Shown here: positions 22,128-32,316 of the stretch, piece by piece
How positions within the stretch are numbered: position 1 is the first letter of the stretch
Layout of the letters: each line of letters opens with the position of its first letter
Assembly (NCBI GenBank): GCA_963693085.1
Contig: OY856411.1
Span: forward strand, 113,638,767 to 113,702,766
Origin: Alisma plantago-aquatica
Lineage: Eukaryota; Streptophyta; Magnoliopsida; Alismatales; Alismataceae
Length of the DNA stretch: 64,000 nt
Reading direction: 5' to 3'
The notes under the pieces: model-generated
Seen by the model: only the letters and a program-made list of their open reading frames with translations
What the model was told of the DNA's origin: nothing
Database searches by the model: none
Translations under genes and position numbers: made by a program

Positions 22128-25000
22128 TGTTATAACCTAGTTTTTCACATGTTTTTATACATATTTGAAAGGCAATATTGAATTGTTAAGGATGTGTTAG
22201 AAAACTTGGTATGCCTTGTTTTAGAAGTATGTATTTAAAATGTGATTTCTCCTTTGGAATGGATTTCATGGGTTTACTGTATCCAATAATCCATTAATAG
22301 ATATTGGATAAAGAAAGAGAGGGAATAAAGGAATTACTAAAAGTAATGGACAATTGATATTTTACATGTGGAATTGGGTGGAGTTTTCTAGAAAAGAATA
22401 GGTTGAAGGAAACTAATGAATTGAGTTCGGTTCAATATTATATTTAATAAGAAAATATATCAAAATAAAGTATCTTACTAAATATGGGTGAGAAGAGGGG
22501 TTAATTGATGCCTTAAATAAATCAATTAAAAGGAAGATTTAGAGACAAAGAAAAGTATCATTAACTTGCGTATTTTGGTATTAAGTCTTGCCCACACCAA
22601 GATGTAAGAGTTAAAGAGTTTCCTTTTAAATTTTGGGATTAATTTGACTAAAGGAGAGATACATATGAATTATTTAGGTTTTCTTAAAGCGAGAAGGATT
22701 CAAGGAAATATATTAATGTCATGATTTAAATCAGAAAAAGGAAACTTGTACTCTACCACTTTTTGATAATTCGTGTGGCATGACAACCATTGGATCAAGA
22801 TCCGATGACACTCAGATTGTCATCTACCTCCACACGAAATAGGAAACTAGGAATAGAATTGATACCTTTCATGCTCAATTTCCTCTAATCCTAGTGCATG
22901 TGCAAATCTAGAAATATCTATGGTAGATTTGTGAGGAGTTTCTAAACCCTCCTATCCTAGGATTTACCCCCTTTGGAAGGCTATTGAAGATTTTCCCCAA
23001 TCGCTAACCCAACCGGTACCCAGTCCGACATAGCCCGATATATATATATATAGGGCTATAATCCCTGTGTGAGATCACAAGTGTCTCCGTGAAGCCTTGC
23101 TTGACTCTAGACCTCTCCCTCTATGATTTTCCTTCCTGATCCCTACTCATCCTCTCATCTTCTTCTTTGACCCCTTTTGGAGAGTCCTCTAGTCATTTGC
23201 CTTGCTCAGACCATATCTGAAGAAATTGAAGTCATCAATGACTTCGACAAGACAAGACAAAGGTGTTGTTACCCTCACCAGTCGCTTAAGAGGCCAATAT
23301 CTCATAGTCAACCTTCATGTTGACTCGTCAGAGCTTGCATGTGAATTAGTAGAGGAAGAAGATGATTTGAGGGGGAGTCACAACTCTGCATCTGATCGGC
23401 CGTTGTGAGGTAAGGGTCATTTCAGACCTTTATCCCTTCCTTTTCACTCTTTTTAGATCTGCCACGTGAGTGTGGATGCTAAAATGGTGTGAGTAGATTG
23501 GATCGACTGTGGCCCCACACCATTCTGGTTTTACACAGTCAACCACCTTTGTGGCGGGCTGTGATTGGTTAAATAGGATTAAAACTTGTAAAAATTATAG
23601 AGAATCATAGAATTATCCAAATATGGCAAATCATATATGAAAGTTGATCATAAAAATATGAGTAATCCAATAAAGTTGGTTTCAAAACCTAATTCTACCA
23701 AGAATTCCAAAAGTGCGTAAAGTTGCTAATTTTAGTGTATCAAATGCATAAAACCCTAATTTCTTAGTTTTAATGACCATAGCTTGATTAAATGATTTTT
23801 ATGATGAAGTCTAATATTTTTGGATAAAAAGGACATCTTGTATCTAATTTGAGATTAATAATTCATATGATATCAAAATTAGGGGTTCCTGAGTTAAAAG
23901 CAATAAATGTGGTAGTTAGGGTTTGGGAAGCAAAAACCCTAATGAATCCCTAATTTGAGCCAATAACCCTAACTTGGAATCCAAGTCAGCCTTAATGTGA
24001 GTTTATGAACAAAATATTAATATTGAGGTGTAATGCATTAATTTCAGAGTGGTTGTTCGGTTTATTACAACTTCTCTTATTTACTTGGACTTTAAGTCAT
24101 ATATGAGAAAGGTATGTGGTTATGGATAAGACTACTCACCTTATCGAACTTCTGTGCTTTTTGGTGTTTCTCGAATGGCTTGCAATGAAACTGTGGATTG
24201 TTAATTTAATTTCTACAATATATAAATCCACTACAAGTATCACATTATATTAATATAACTTGCTCAACTATACTATCTCTAGTGGATGAATGATACATGT
24301 GGGGTGTATGAAATGTCATTGTTATGATGGGTGATCAAGTCAAGATAGGAAGATCACCAATAGACCAAGCAGGGGTAGGATTGTCATTATTAGTCCAAGT
24401 CAGGAAAGGAAGGCCATAACAAACCAATCCCAAAAATAAGAAGGTTATGAGAAGTCCACTTCAGGGACAAAACCCTAGTGAGAGGGTACCCACAAAGAGT
24501 ACTCTAATGAGGGAGTATACCACAGAGATTTAGTTCTTGAGAGTTGAGAAGTAAGAAAGAAATGCATGTTCGATTTTGTAATGATAATTGTTGCTATGGC
24601 TGAATATGTTGTTACACTTACATGCAAATATATTTAGTTTCCCCCAAAAACTCAGTATATCTCTATATACTGGCCGCAATTTGGTTTCACGCCGTTTTAT
24701 GTTAACCTATAATTAATGATGAAAGATGGATATCTAGAAGAAGACACTGAAAGAAAAGATCTAAAATTATTATGGAAGATTTAGATAGATAGATTTATTT
24801 CCCGCTGTAGACATTAGATTTCAATTTCATGTAACTTCTTAGTGGATGTTCTACCTTCATATTGTTATCAAACTCTTTCCATTCAATGAAATTTATAATC
24901 TTTTAGTTAATTGCTAAACCTCGATCCTATAAATATGATAATGTCCCTTTCCCTCTCGGTCTGCCTGAATAGGGGATAACCGAGGTAGGGGGTCGTTACA
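22128..25000 (+). repeat. 3' LTR of the Tekay-like element
   Basis: Begins TGTTATAACC after a short purine run (GAAAGGA) and ends GGTCGTTACA; 2,873 bp. Full-length homology with 787-3594. A TATA-like run lies at about 23038-23050. No coding content. Confidence 0.85.
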
Positions 25001-27297
25001 TCTAGAGTTTAGATGATCACTAGTTTGTCTATCTAATATTCTAAAAAAAGTATTGTAGCTATAAATTGACTTTCTATGATAGAGTTTCCACTGACATAGA
25101 CAAATTTGGTTCTCAATAGCTTTTAGTGTAGAAGATTGATCAAGGTTCAATGATTGATGCTCCTTCTCTTGTCTAAAGTTGATAGCATTGTTTCCAGATG
25201 CATGTCCATCCATGAATAGAGAGGAGTATACTCTCCCAAAATGATTTTTATGTCGTCATGGAGAAAGTTGTGTAGAGTAGTTGCATGGAGTGAACATTTT
25301 ATGGTAGTTATATAAACAACATTGTTGTTTGTATAGCATAGGACCAAGAAAGGCAATGCTTGTCAATGTCATTGTGGATTATAATGTTAGGGTCTGGTTG
25401 TAGTTGCAAGGTCTAGCCTGGTCTGAAGATACATCCCAATAGTCTTGGGATTGTAGGTGGCTAGGTGGCCAGGTGGACCACATGCAAGTATCATTGGAGA
25501 TTTATTCTAGAGAAGGCATTAGCAAAGGGGATGCTGACAGATTCAAGGGTGAAGGAAAATGTTATTTCATTGTTGTGTGGGGGTTGTTGGAGGATACATA
25601 ATGTTGTATGTTGTCTACAAAGTGATGTACAAGATAATTTAAATATTACAAGATTGATGATGGTTCGTGGATGTGGCCTTCGTGCTCTATGGAAAACACT
25701 ATAGGTGGAAACGATTCCCCCATCCATGGTGACTATAGTTGTAGGTGGCAATCTTGCTACATCGGTTGTTGGGTGAAAAATGTGGCTGTAATTGGTTAGG
25801 TTCACTTTGAAGGATTATGGCAGACCATTGAGAAAAGATAGGAGACTCCCTCAGTCATCTTCTAGCCTATATGCACTTGTAGGTGATGCCATCATCTTTC
25901 TAGTGTGGTCATGTCTAGGAGGAGGAAGAAGAATAGTTTTAAGGACAAAATGGTCGTTGGATCCCCTCATGGTGGTGGTTTTGTTACTATTGAAGACATT
26001 GGTGGTTGACACATCTATAAGTCCTACAGATCATTGTGGTGGTGTGCAAAGATGATGAGGCGATGGTGAGATTTCTAGAGCATGTAGTAGAATATTTGGA
26101 GATGGAAATCTAGTTCCTAATGTATACACCACAATAGATATTGAGCTTGAGTCACATGCAGAGACGTGTTTGTAGAGGCTTGAACTGTAGAAGCCTATAG
26201 ATCTCTTATTGAAGTCAGGGAACGTGGGAGTTGTTGTACTCTTGTAACAGTTATGAATGTAGAAGAGGATGAGTAAGGCCTCTAGGTTTCAACTATGCGT
26301 GAAAGAGAAGAGGGAGGAGAAGGAATATTGAAAAGAAATAGGGTAAGGGGATGAGTGAGAAGAAGAGGAGAAGAAGTGGAGGATGACAAGGGGCATTATA
26401 TTGACATTTGTGGTAGCCTTTTATTTTATACAAGACACGAATAGAAGAACAATGGCCACAAAGGTGGCATTACATGCGGTGGAGAAAAATAAACAGACAG
26501 AGTCAGGTAATTAAATGTAAATTAAATTAGATTTATATTTTGTAACTCTTATTAATTAAAAGGCATGCCAAACTAACTTTTAATGGGATGGAAATTGTAA
26601 TAGAGTGACTAGAGGTTAGAATACCTAGATAAATTACTAAATTTCATATTTTCGGTTAATTAAGCCTATTAAATAGAAAAAGGACAATATGGTCAATTTA
26701 GGGCTTTAGATGGGCATAAGAGTAAAATAGTGTTATATATTTCTTTAAAAGTTAAAATATATACTCTTGTAACTATACTAAACATTTCTAGGGAATTTTA
26801 TAGCGTTAATAAATTTAGATGTTATATTTTATAAAAGTGCATATTCAAGCTATAAATTTTCATCTGATTACTTGGGAAGATAAACTATGGCCAATTGACT
26901 AAAAATTTGGCATTATGGTTAGATATGATGTGAGGAGACATGATTTATCATTCATTTCACTTTTTAAAAATTTTTGGAATTTCAATCCCTTATTTATGAA
27001 TTAGTCTTCACTTTAGGCATTGATTATCTTAACTAGTCAATTGTGAGTCAACAATTTGCATGAGTTCCATTTATTTCATCCTTTCATCCTAGTATGGTAT
27101 CAAAGCATCATATACAATTATTTAATTTATATAAATAACTTCTTGAGACTCTTATTAATTAATTCATTGTTCAACTTCATACAAAAGGAGTTTTCTAAAC
27201 TATTATGTTTCTTGAATTCAATTAATCCTAAATTAATTTTTTTAGGAAAAAATATTTTGATTCTAATAAAAGTAAATATATGAATAAGTTAGAATGC
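25001..27297. repeat. Repeat A, paralogue of repeat B (33796-37310)
   Basis: Non-coding and full of short frames. It aligns collinearly with 33827-35070 and 36279-37310, differing in many substitutions and lacking the 1.2-kb insert of copy B. Read on the minus strand it has a CT-rich, leader-like stretch like those of LTRs, and the TAGGGCTTTAGA at 26698-26710 corresponds to TAGGGTGTTACA in copy B, an LTR-like end. A tRNA-Met-like TGGTATCAAAGC at 27086 has no LTR end next to it in copy B. I take it to be a decayed LTR-derived repeat. The 5' part was separated from it by the Tekay-like insertion. Confidence 0.6.
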
Positions 27298-27321
27298 CAA
27301 TATATATATATATATATATAT
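27298..27321. repeat. (TA)n tract, left of MITE copy 1
   Basis: Pure TA dinucleotide run directly abutting the terminal AGTCAGGCTAG. Confidence 0.9.
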
Positions 27322-27715
27322 AGTCAGGCTAGTGTACACTCGAGTGTACCGGAGGCACCGTACACCTCAGTCATTTTTTAAGATGCAGTAAATTTTTGAA
27401 AAATCTAATCCGTTGATCTTCTTAATTATCATAAGAACATACTATATAATAAATTTTAACTCATTTGGACACTTATAGGTCGTGCATCTAAAGGAGGCAA
27501 AAACCATGTATTTCAAATTAGTTTTGTGCGTCGATTTTGTTGTCCTTTGATGAGTGACTTATACTCATACAAATGAGTTCAAATTTTGTATGTGACCTAT
27601 TCTTATTGTAACCATGAAGATCAATGGGTTAGATTTTGGAAAAACATGGCCAAAATAGGCAAACACCATTGGGGTGTACGGCGTGATCTGTACACTCGAG
27701 TGTATTCTAGCCTGA

Positions 27716-27717
<2 letters not shown>
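27322..27717 (+). mobile_element. (TA)n-flanked terminal-inverted-repeat element, copy 1
   Basis: 396 bp bounded by AGTCAGGCTAG and its complement CTAGCCTGACT, each followed inward by a TACACTCGAGTGTA palindrome. The interior is non-coding and alignable, in reverse orientation, to the second copy at 27798-28192. It is flanked by TA microsatellite on the left and CT then TA repeats on the right. Short size, inverted ends and microsatellite flanks resemble the rice Micron class of non-autonomous elements. The family of the transposase is unknown. Confidence 0.8.

Positions 27718-27797
<80 letters not shown>
27718..27797. repeat. (CT)n(TA)n tract between MITE copies
   Basis: About 22 bases of CT repeats followed by more than 50 bases of TA repeats. 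Confidence 0.95.
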
Positions 27798-27801
<4 letters not shown>

Positions 27802-28188
27802 AGGCTAGAATACAATCGAGTGTACAAATAGCATGAATACACTCAAGTGTGTTTGCATATCAAGACTGTTTTTTTGCAAAATGTAAACCATTGATCTTCA
27901 CCATCATACTATAACTAGGATACATACAAATTTTGAGCCCATTTGTATGAGTGTAAGTCACTCATCCAAGGGCAACAAAATCGGCGCGCCAAACTAATTT
28001 GAAATGCATAACTTTTGCGGTCTTTATAACATGACCTATAAATGTCCAAATGTACTCAAATTTTGCGTATGAGCTATTCACAAGATGTTTAAGAATATCA
28101 ACAGATTATATTTTTGAAAAAAATATTGCATCATGAAAAACTAGTTGAGTGTATTCTACTCTGAATACACTAGAGTGTATTCTAGCCT

Positions 28189-28192
<4 letters not shown>
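27798..28192 (-). mobile_element. (TA)n-flanked terminal-inverted-repeat element, copy 2
   Basis: 395 bp with the same ends as copy 1 and an interior that matches copy 1 in reverse complement (for example TTTGTATGAGTGTAAGTCA here against the complement in copy 1). TA repeats lie on both sides. It also has an additional ACACTCAAGTGTGT palindrome near its left end. Together the two copies make a long inverted repeat. Confidence 0.8.

Positions 28193-28236
<44 letters not shown>
28193..28236. repeat. (TA)n tract, right of MITE copy 2
   Basis: TA dinucleotide run following CTAGCCTGACT. Confidence 0.9.
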
Positions 28237-28238
<2 letters not shown>

Positions 28239-29324
28239 GTATTTTATGGCACTCCACCTCTTAAAGTGGATTTCATCCCGAAATCCATGTATTCATAACC
28301 TAGCCTACAAATATAATTGGCATCAACTGAACGTCATCTTTTTATATTTATTTTCCTACCTAAATACCAAGTATGTACTATCATCCAAATGAGCTTGTTC
28401 CACCAAGAAACTTACTTTAATTTTATGATCACATCATTTATGTCATTTTATTTTAGGTTGTCCAACTAATGTTCATTGTTTACATCTTAGAAAGGCTTAA
28501 TTATCCTAATGAGAGAGTAGTTATATTCGTATGATATAAGATGATGAATTTTTGCAAGGGTTACCTCGTTCATTAATTATTATGTTTAGAAAATATGAAA
28601 TTTGAATTACTCTCCTGAGCTAGTAACACATATGACTCCATCCCTTAAAAGGGTTAACCTACCATATAACTACCCACTTGTGGGGTCAAATGAGTTAGAT
28701 CAACTAAGTAATATATATCCAAGATTCTAACTCAATTCTCTACTCTTAGGTGTAAGGTTTTATGGTTGTCCCAACCATTTGAGAGTTTCTCATTGAGGGG
28801 TTCTTAACTAATTCAAATTTCATGTAGTGGTAACTTGGTTCATTAAACCATTAAAAAAATCTGAAGACATTTTATTTTGTATATATATGATCTATATGAC
28901 TTGAAGGAAATACCAAGGATGTTATGTGATTGTGAAGGTGATATATACAAACTCCTAAGGATATTCATCAAGTAAAAAAAATTCCTTCACAAACTCCTAA
29001 GTATATTCACCAAGTAAAAAAAATTCCTTAACTAACACTAGTGTATGTAGAAATTGGATCCCATGTGAGGTAGCTTTCAGTCCCCACAATAGAGAGGCTT
29101 TGAAGAAGAAAAAATATATTGATACAACCATGTTGAAGGCAAGTCCAACCTACCTATAATGAAGATAAAATATAACTCCAAACCATACGTTAAGGGTTCA
29201 ATGCTTATTATTCATGCATGCTTAGTTCTCATAGTCGAGTCATGCCTAAAAGGCACCAAAGGTAATGGTTCAAGGCAAGAGCTAGGATTAATCCTAGCTA
29301 TGCGTATTTAGATTAGCCTACACT
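28237..29324. other. Unassigned non-coding sequence
   Basis: AT-rich, no credible ORF. It may be the internal part of the minus-strand element that has its LTR at 29652-29933, but I see no domain. It contains the 42-bp duplication listed separately. Confidence 0.4.
28948..29031. repeat. 42-bp tandem duplication
   Basis: Two head-to-tail copies starting CAAACTCCTAAG and ending in AAAAAAATTCCTT, differing at a few positions. Confidence 0.8.
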
Positions 29325-29501
29325 CTATAGATGTAATGGTAAATTCCCACACAAAAACATATAAACACTATTAGTAGAAGAGTCAACCTTAGGTATGGAA
29401 ACTTCTACCTCCATAGAGAGGGTACAAGTAACTAGGGTTTCCAAAGATTGAGTATCAACCATGACAGTGTTTTGGTGAGTGGAATTCACTGCATTAGACA
29501 T
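29325..29501 (-). CDS. Short leader ORF after the 5S-bearing LTR (gag-like start, uncertain)
   Basis: 58 codons on the minus strand, starting MSNAVNSTHQNT about 130 bp after the primer-like site and ending at TAG. Its position after an LTR and primer site and its polar N-terminus resemble the start of a retrotransposon gag, but no capsid or zinc-knuckle motif follows. It is too short to assign. Confidence 0.25.
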   Translation of the reverse strand: MSNAVNSTHQNTVMVDTQSLETLVTCTLSMEVEVSIPKVDSSTNSVYMFLCGNLPLHL

Positions 29502-29632
29502 GGATTGAAACCCTAATTAACATTTTAGGACTCAGGGATAGGTATATCAACAACCTATATAGGCTTATTTAACTTCCCAACTATGAAACGAGAGAAGATA
29601 TCTTTAAATAGTCATAGTACTAACAACTTTTA

Positions 29633-29643
29633 GCTCTGATACA
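29633..29643 (-). other. Degenerate tRNA-Met primer-binding site
   Basis: Minus strand reads TGTATCAGAGC, one base short of the canonical TGGTATCAGAGC, a few bases after the inferred end of the LTR at 29652. Confidence 0.55.
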
Positions 29644-29651
29644 ATTTGCAA

Positions 29652-29933
29652 TGCTTGGTCCCACTACGCAACGCTTTGGTAGAGTTTCAAGAATGAAGGC
29701 TGGATCCGCATACCACTACTGGCCTTAACTACGCACTTTGTCCTCACTCACATGCAAGTCAAAATTAGCTTCCTGATTGGTCATCAATCCTAGTGCTAAT
29801 CTGGGTTGAGCATGCTTAACCATAGAGTTCTTAGTGATGGAGTGCCTCAAAAGGAGGTGCTCCTTGGTGATATATGCAGTCCAATCATCCCTTTTAAAAG
29901 GTCATGTTGTTTGAGGAATTAAATAATGGGACA
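29652..29933 (-). repeat. Short LTR carrying a 5S-rRNA-like core
   Basis: Minus-strand unit of about 282 bp from TGTCCC to AAGCA. It is preceded (29935-29950) by a purine run AGTGGGGGAGATAG and followed by the primer-like site. The centre matches plant 5S rRNA. This layout is that of the Cassandra TRIM retrotransposons, whose LTRs carry 5S sequence. The exact 3' end is uncertain because ~8 bases separate AAGCA from the primer-like site. Confidence 0.6.
29766..29848 (-). ncRNA. 5S rRNA-like segment, internal promoter region
   Basis: Minus strand shares with plant 5S rRNA the blocks CCATCA, GAACTC, GTTAAGC-TGCT, AGATTAG-ACTAGGAT and TGACC, in order and with near-normal spacing. These cover the box A, intermediate element and box C of the RNA polymerase III promoter. 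The 5' and 3' stems of 5S rRNA are not present, so this is not a 5S gene. Confidence 0.65.
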
Positions 29934-29934
29934 T

Positions 29935-29950
29935 TACTATCTCCCCCACT
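29935..29950 (-). other. Polypurine-tract-like run upstream of the short LTR
   Basis: Minus strand AAGTGGGGGAGATAG, immediately before the TGTCCC LTR start, where a plus-strand primer would lie in front of a 3' LTR. Confidence 0.5.
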
Positions 29951-30036
29951 TAACTGTTAGCACCCTCGTCAAGGCTCAAATATATGGTGTCATAATATTA
30001 CCCTTATTCAGTGCAAATCTAGAATGGGTCATGAAC

Positions 30037-32117
30037 TGTAGGGAAATATGGCTACAAAATAGGCAGCAAAAAAAAAAACTAACATATTCCCCCATAAACT
30101 AGCAGATCACATCAATAGATATAAGATGGGAAAGATGTTTTCAAGGATATACCTGGTCCTGGAGCAAGTCCAGTGACATCTCCTCGTCGGTGTAGATGTG
30201 CAACTGTCTTCTAGTTACATTGGGACTCGTCTGACTGCCATGCCTCATGGTCTACACCATGGACTACAGGTTGACGTTGTCCTCCTAGTGGCATACAAAA
30301 GTATCCATTCCTCTATAGAAGTCCACACAGACCACCTAGAACTCCTATCATCCTACTAGAATGGACAGGAAGGAGTTGTCCCTCTTATTGGTGTACAAGT
30401 CACCAACTTCCTCTTCTACAATTGTTTCTCCCTTGATATCCCTCCCTTTAGTGGATAGGACTTCCTTGGCCTCTTAATTGTTTACTACAACTAGAGAGGA
30501 CAACAATTGTTAGAAGCAATTGAGTTGTGTTCTGGAAGCCCCCAATACTCTTCTATTTATAGGAGGGGTTAGGGTATGGGTTCCCAATCTGTATGGGAGT
30601 GGAAGGAAACAGGAAATCTTAAACTTTTGCAACCTACGAGTGCCGAGATGGTCAGTTGGAAACCAAGACGGTGCCGAGTGATTCATAGTGTGAACTGGTC
30701 ATTTTGTAGTTTCCCAATTGCATATGGATTTGGCAATTCATTTCCAATTAATTCTAAACATGAAGTCCTTACATCAATAGAATTGAGCAAGTGAAACGAT
30801 CTTCTTTACTGATGAATTTGGAAAAGCACTAGAACCTTCCATCGGCACGACCGAGTCAATCAGTTCACTAGGTGAATTAGCCATCTTGCTCTACCTGAGC
30901 CAATTGGTTCACCTAGTGAGCTGATCGGTTGGTGCCTGTTGTATGTAGAAATCAACCAATTCAATATCCAATCAACCTGACACTACAATCGGTTGTTTCA
31001 TCACATGATCCGATCGATTGGGAGTCCAATCAGTTGATTTGTTGCGTGAATTGAATACCTTTAGTAACCAATTTAATCATCATTCAAGATTAAACTCCTC
31101 TTCTAGGTCAAGACCTATGTGTGTGACCCTATAGGTCTCATGTTCATTGGCAGTGAATGTCCATAACAACTTATGACATTAGTAGCAATGAGTGGTGCCT
31201 AGTCGCACATCAATGTTACCCAAGTTAATAGAAAGTTATAGAACAACTTCAACCTAAAATATATGTATGGTGTTACAATGTTTGTATAGTTCCCTTGTCA
31301 TTGATATCCAGATTGAAATGAAGGCATGGAGTAGTCATCCTCTTCAAAATTCAGTCTTGTTCCTTGAACCAAAGCAGACTGTGTGAGATATATATAAGCT
31401 CAATATCACGTATTGACTCACATGTGCATGGCCATGAATTTTCAGTCTTATTGTTAAAGAGGCCTACGATGTTATGCTCCCATAGGAGGGACAAATCCCA
31501 TCTACATTACTCACAGTCAATCCCCATGTGTCACAATCACCCAATCATCACCGTTATGGCAACCCTTATTTTAAGATTATGTTTGACGATGTCAAAGCAT
31601 ACCAAATGACATGTGATGAATGTAGTGACTTCAGGTCTAAGAATCATAATCACCACCATCACTATGAGAGCTGACTATGACTACCATGGCAATGGCTTTC
31701 ATGTGTCACTCTCATTGTGGGTCTATCTGATACACTATTCTCTAACAGGTATTTGTATGCTTGGTTTGATATTGACATATCATGACTAATGAGATTCTAT
31801 CATCAACCAACTCACACTCTGATATTATGTGTCACTGCTGTCTATCAACCTTCCCAAGTAACAACCGATCAGAGACATAATGAGAATATATATGTATACT
31901 CTTAACCTCCGTATGATCTCATCGTTCAAGTCATGTACTTGAAATCATACGTCATTGAGTAATAGCATTCTCTAGACATTTATAATGTTGTATCATTATC
32001 TCATAATCGAATAAAATAGAATAAATTGGAAGCTTGTCTTTATTTATTAATCAAATCATTTATAATTATTCCTTTACAATCATCATATGATTGGATCTTT
32101 GGGCATACATACTAACA
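30037..32117 (-). mobile_element. Solo LTR, family X copy 2
   Basis: 2,081 bp on the minus strand, from TGTTAGTATG to CCCTACA, flanked by perfect duplications TGAAC (30032-30036 and 32118-32122). It is homologous along its length to 8269-9851 plus 21036-21551. There is no internal region, so it is a product of LTR-LTR recombination, or a non-autonomous unit of LTR origin. It has a TATA box at 30554-30561 and a palindrome cluster (AATCGGTT and GATCGATTGG types) at 30840-31050. Confidence 0.85.
30554..30561 (-). promoter_or_regulatory. TATA box of solo LTR X2
   Basis: Minus strand TATAAATA preceded by CCTCC, at the position equivalent to 9821-9828 in copy 1. Confidence 0.6.
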
Positions 32118-32316
32118 TGAACACCCAAATCCTGATCGCGGCTACCACTACAAGGGTGGTTACATCACCATGGACAACCCTTTCCAACATTCCTGGATTG
32201 CACAACTCAAGACTAGTATGCCACAATCCCATCTGGGACCCATTTACTGGAGGTGTTTGCACTCTTATTCCAATTATGAAGAGTGGGAACTGAGAGGGGA
32301 TCCACTATTTACTTAA
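32116..32316 (+). CDS. Unrecognised open frame at the edge of solo LTR X2
   Basis: About 66 codons reading HEHPNPDRGYHYKGGY and ending EEWELRGDPLFT before TAA at 32314. If the solo LTR and one TGAAC copy are removed, the frame extends about 24 codons further left (from about 29960), giving ~90 open codons. Composition is protein-like (Trp, Tyr, Pro and charged residues) but I recognise no family. It may be a gag piece or chance. Confidence 0.25.
   Translation, partial: HEHPNPDRGYHYKGGYITMDNPFQHSWIAQLKTSMPQSHLGPIYWRCLHSYSNYEEWELRGDPLFT

Larger units (their letters stand above)
787..25000 (+). mobile_element. Tekay/Del-like Ty3 chromovirus, disrupted by nested insertions
   Basis: Two long similar terminal sequences (787-3594 and 22128-25000) flank a degenerate gag-PR-RT-RNaseH-IN-chromodomain order. 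LTR ends are TGTTATAACC and GGTCGTTACA. The coding part breaks off in integrase near 8268 and resumes at 21552, with about 13.3 kb of younger insertions between. The double zinc knuckle of gag and the C-terminal chromodomain point to the Tekay/Del clade. The base run after the 3' LTR (TCTAG, 25001-25005) matches an uninterrupted TCTAG in the paralogous repeat at about 33,826, which suggests it is the target duplication. The ORFs are heavily broken, so this is one of the oldest insertions in the window. Confidence 0.85.

Noticed and set aside
27086..27097. TGGTATCAAAGC as the primer site of a separate element in repeat A
   Set aside because: No LTR end precedes it, no gag follows, and the paralogous position in repeat B is mutated with homology continuing across it.
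27586..27831. Frame ending in a Tyr-Ile repeat
   Set aside because: The repeat is the (TA)n tract; the rest is the interior of a non-coding MITE-like element.
29766..29848. A functional 5S rRNA gene
   Set aside because: Only the central promoter part matches; the terminal stems and a T-run terminator are absent and the segment is inside an LTR-like unit.
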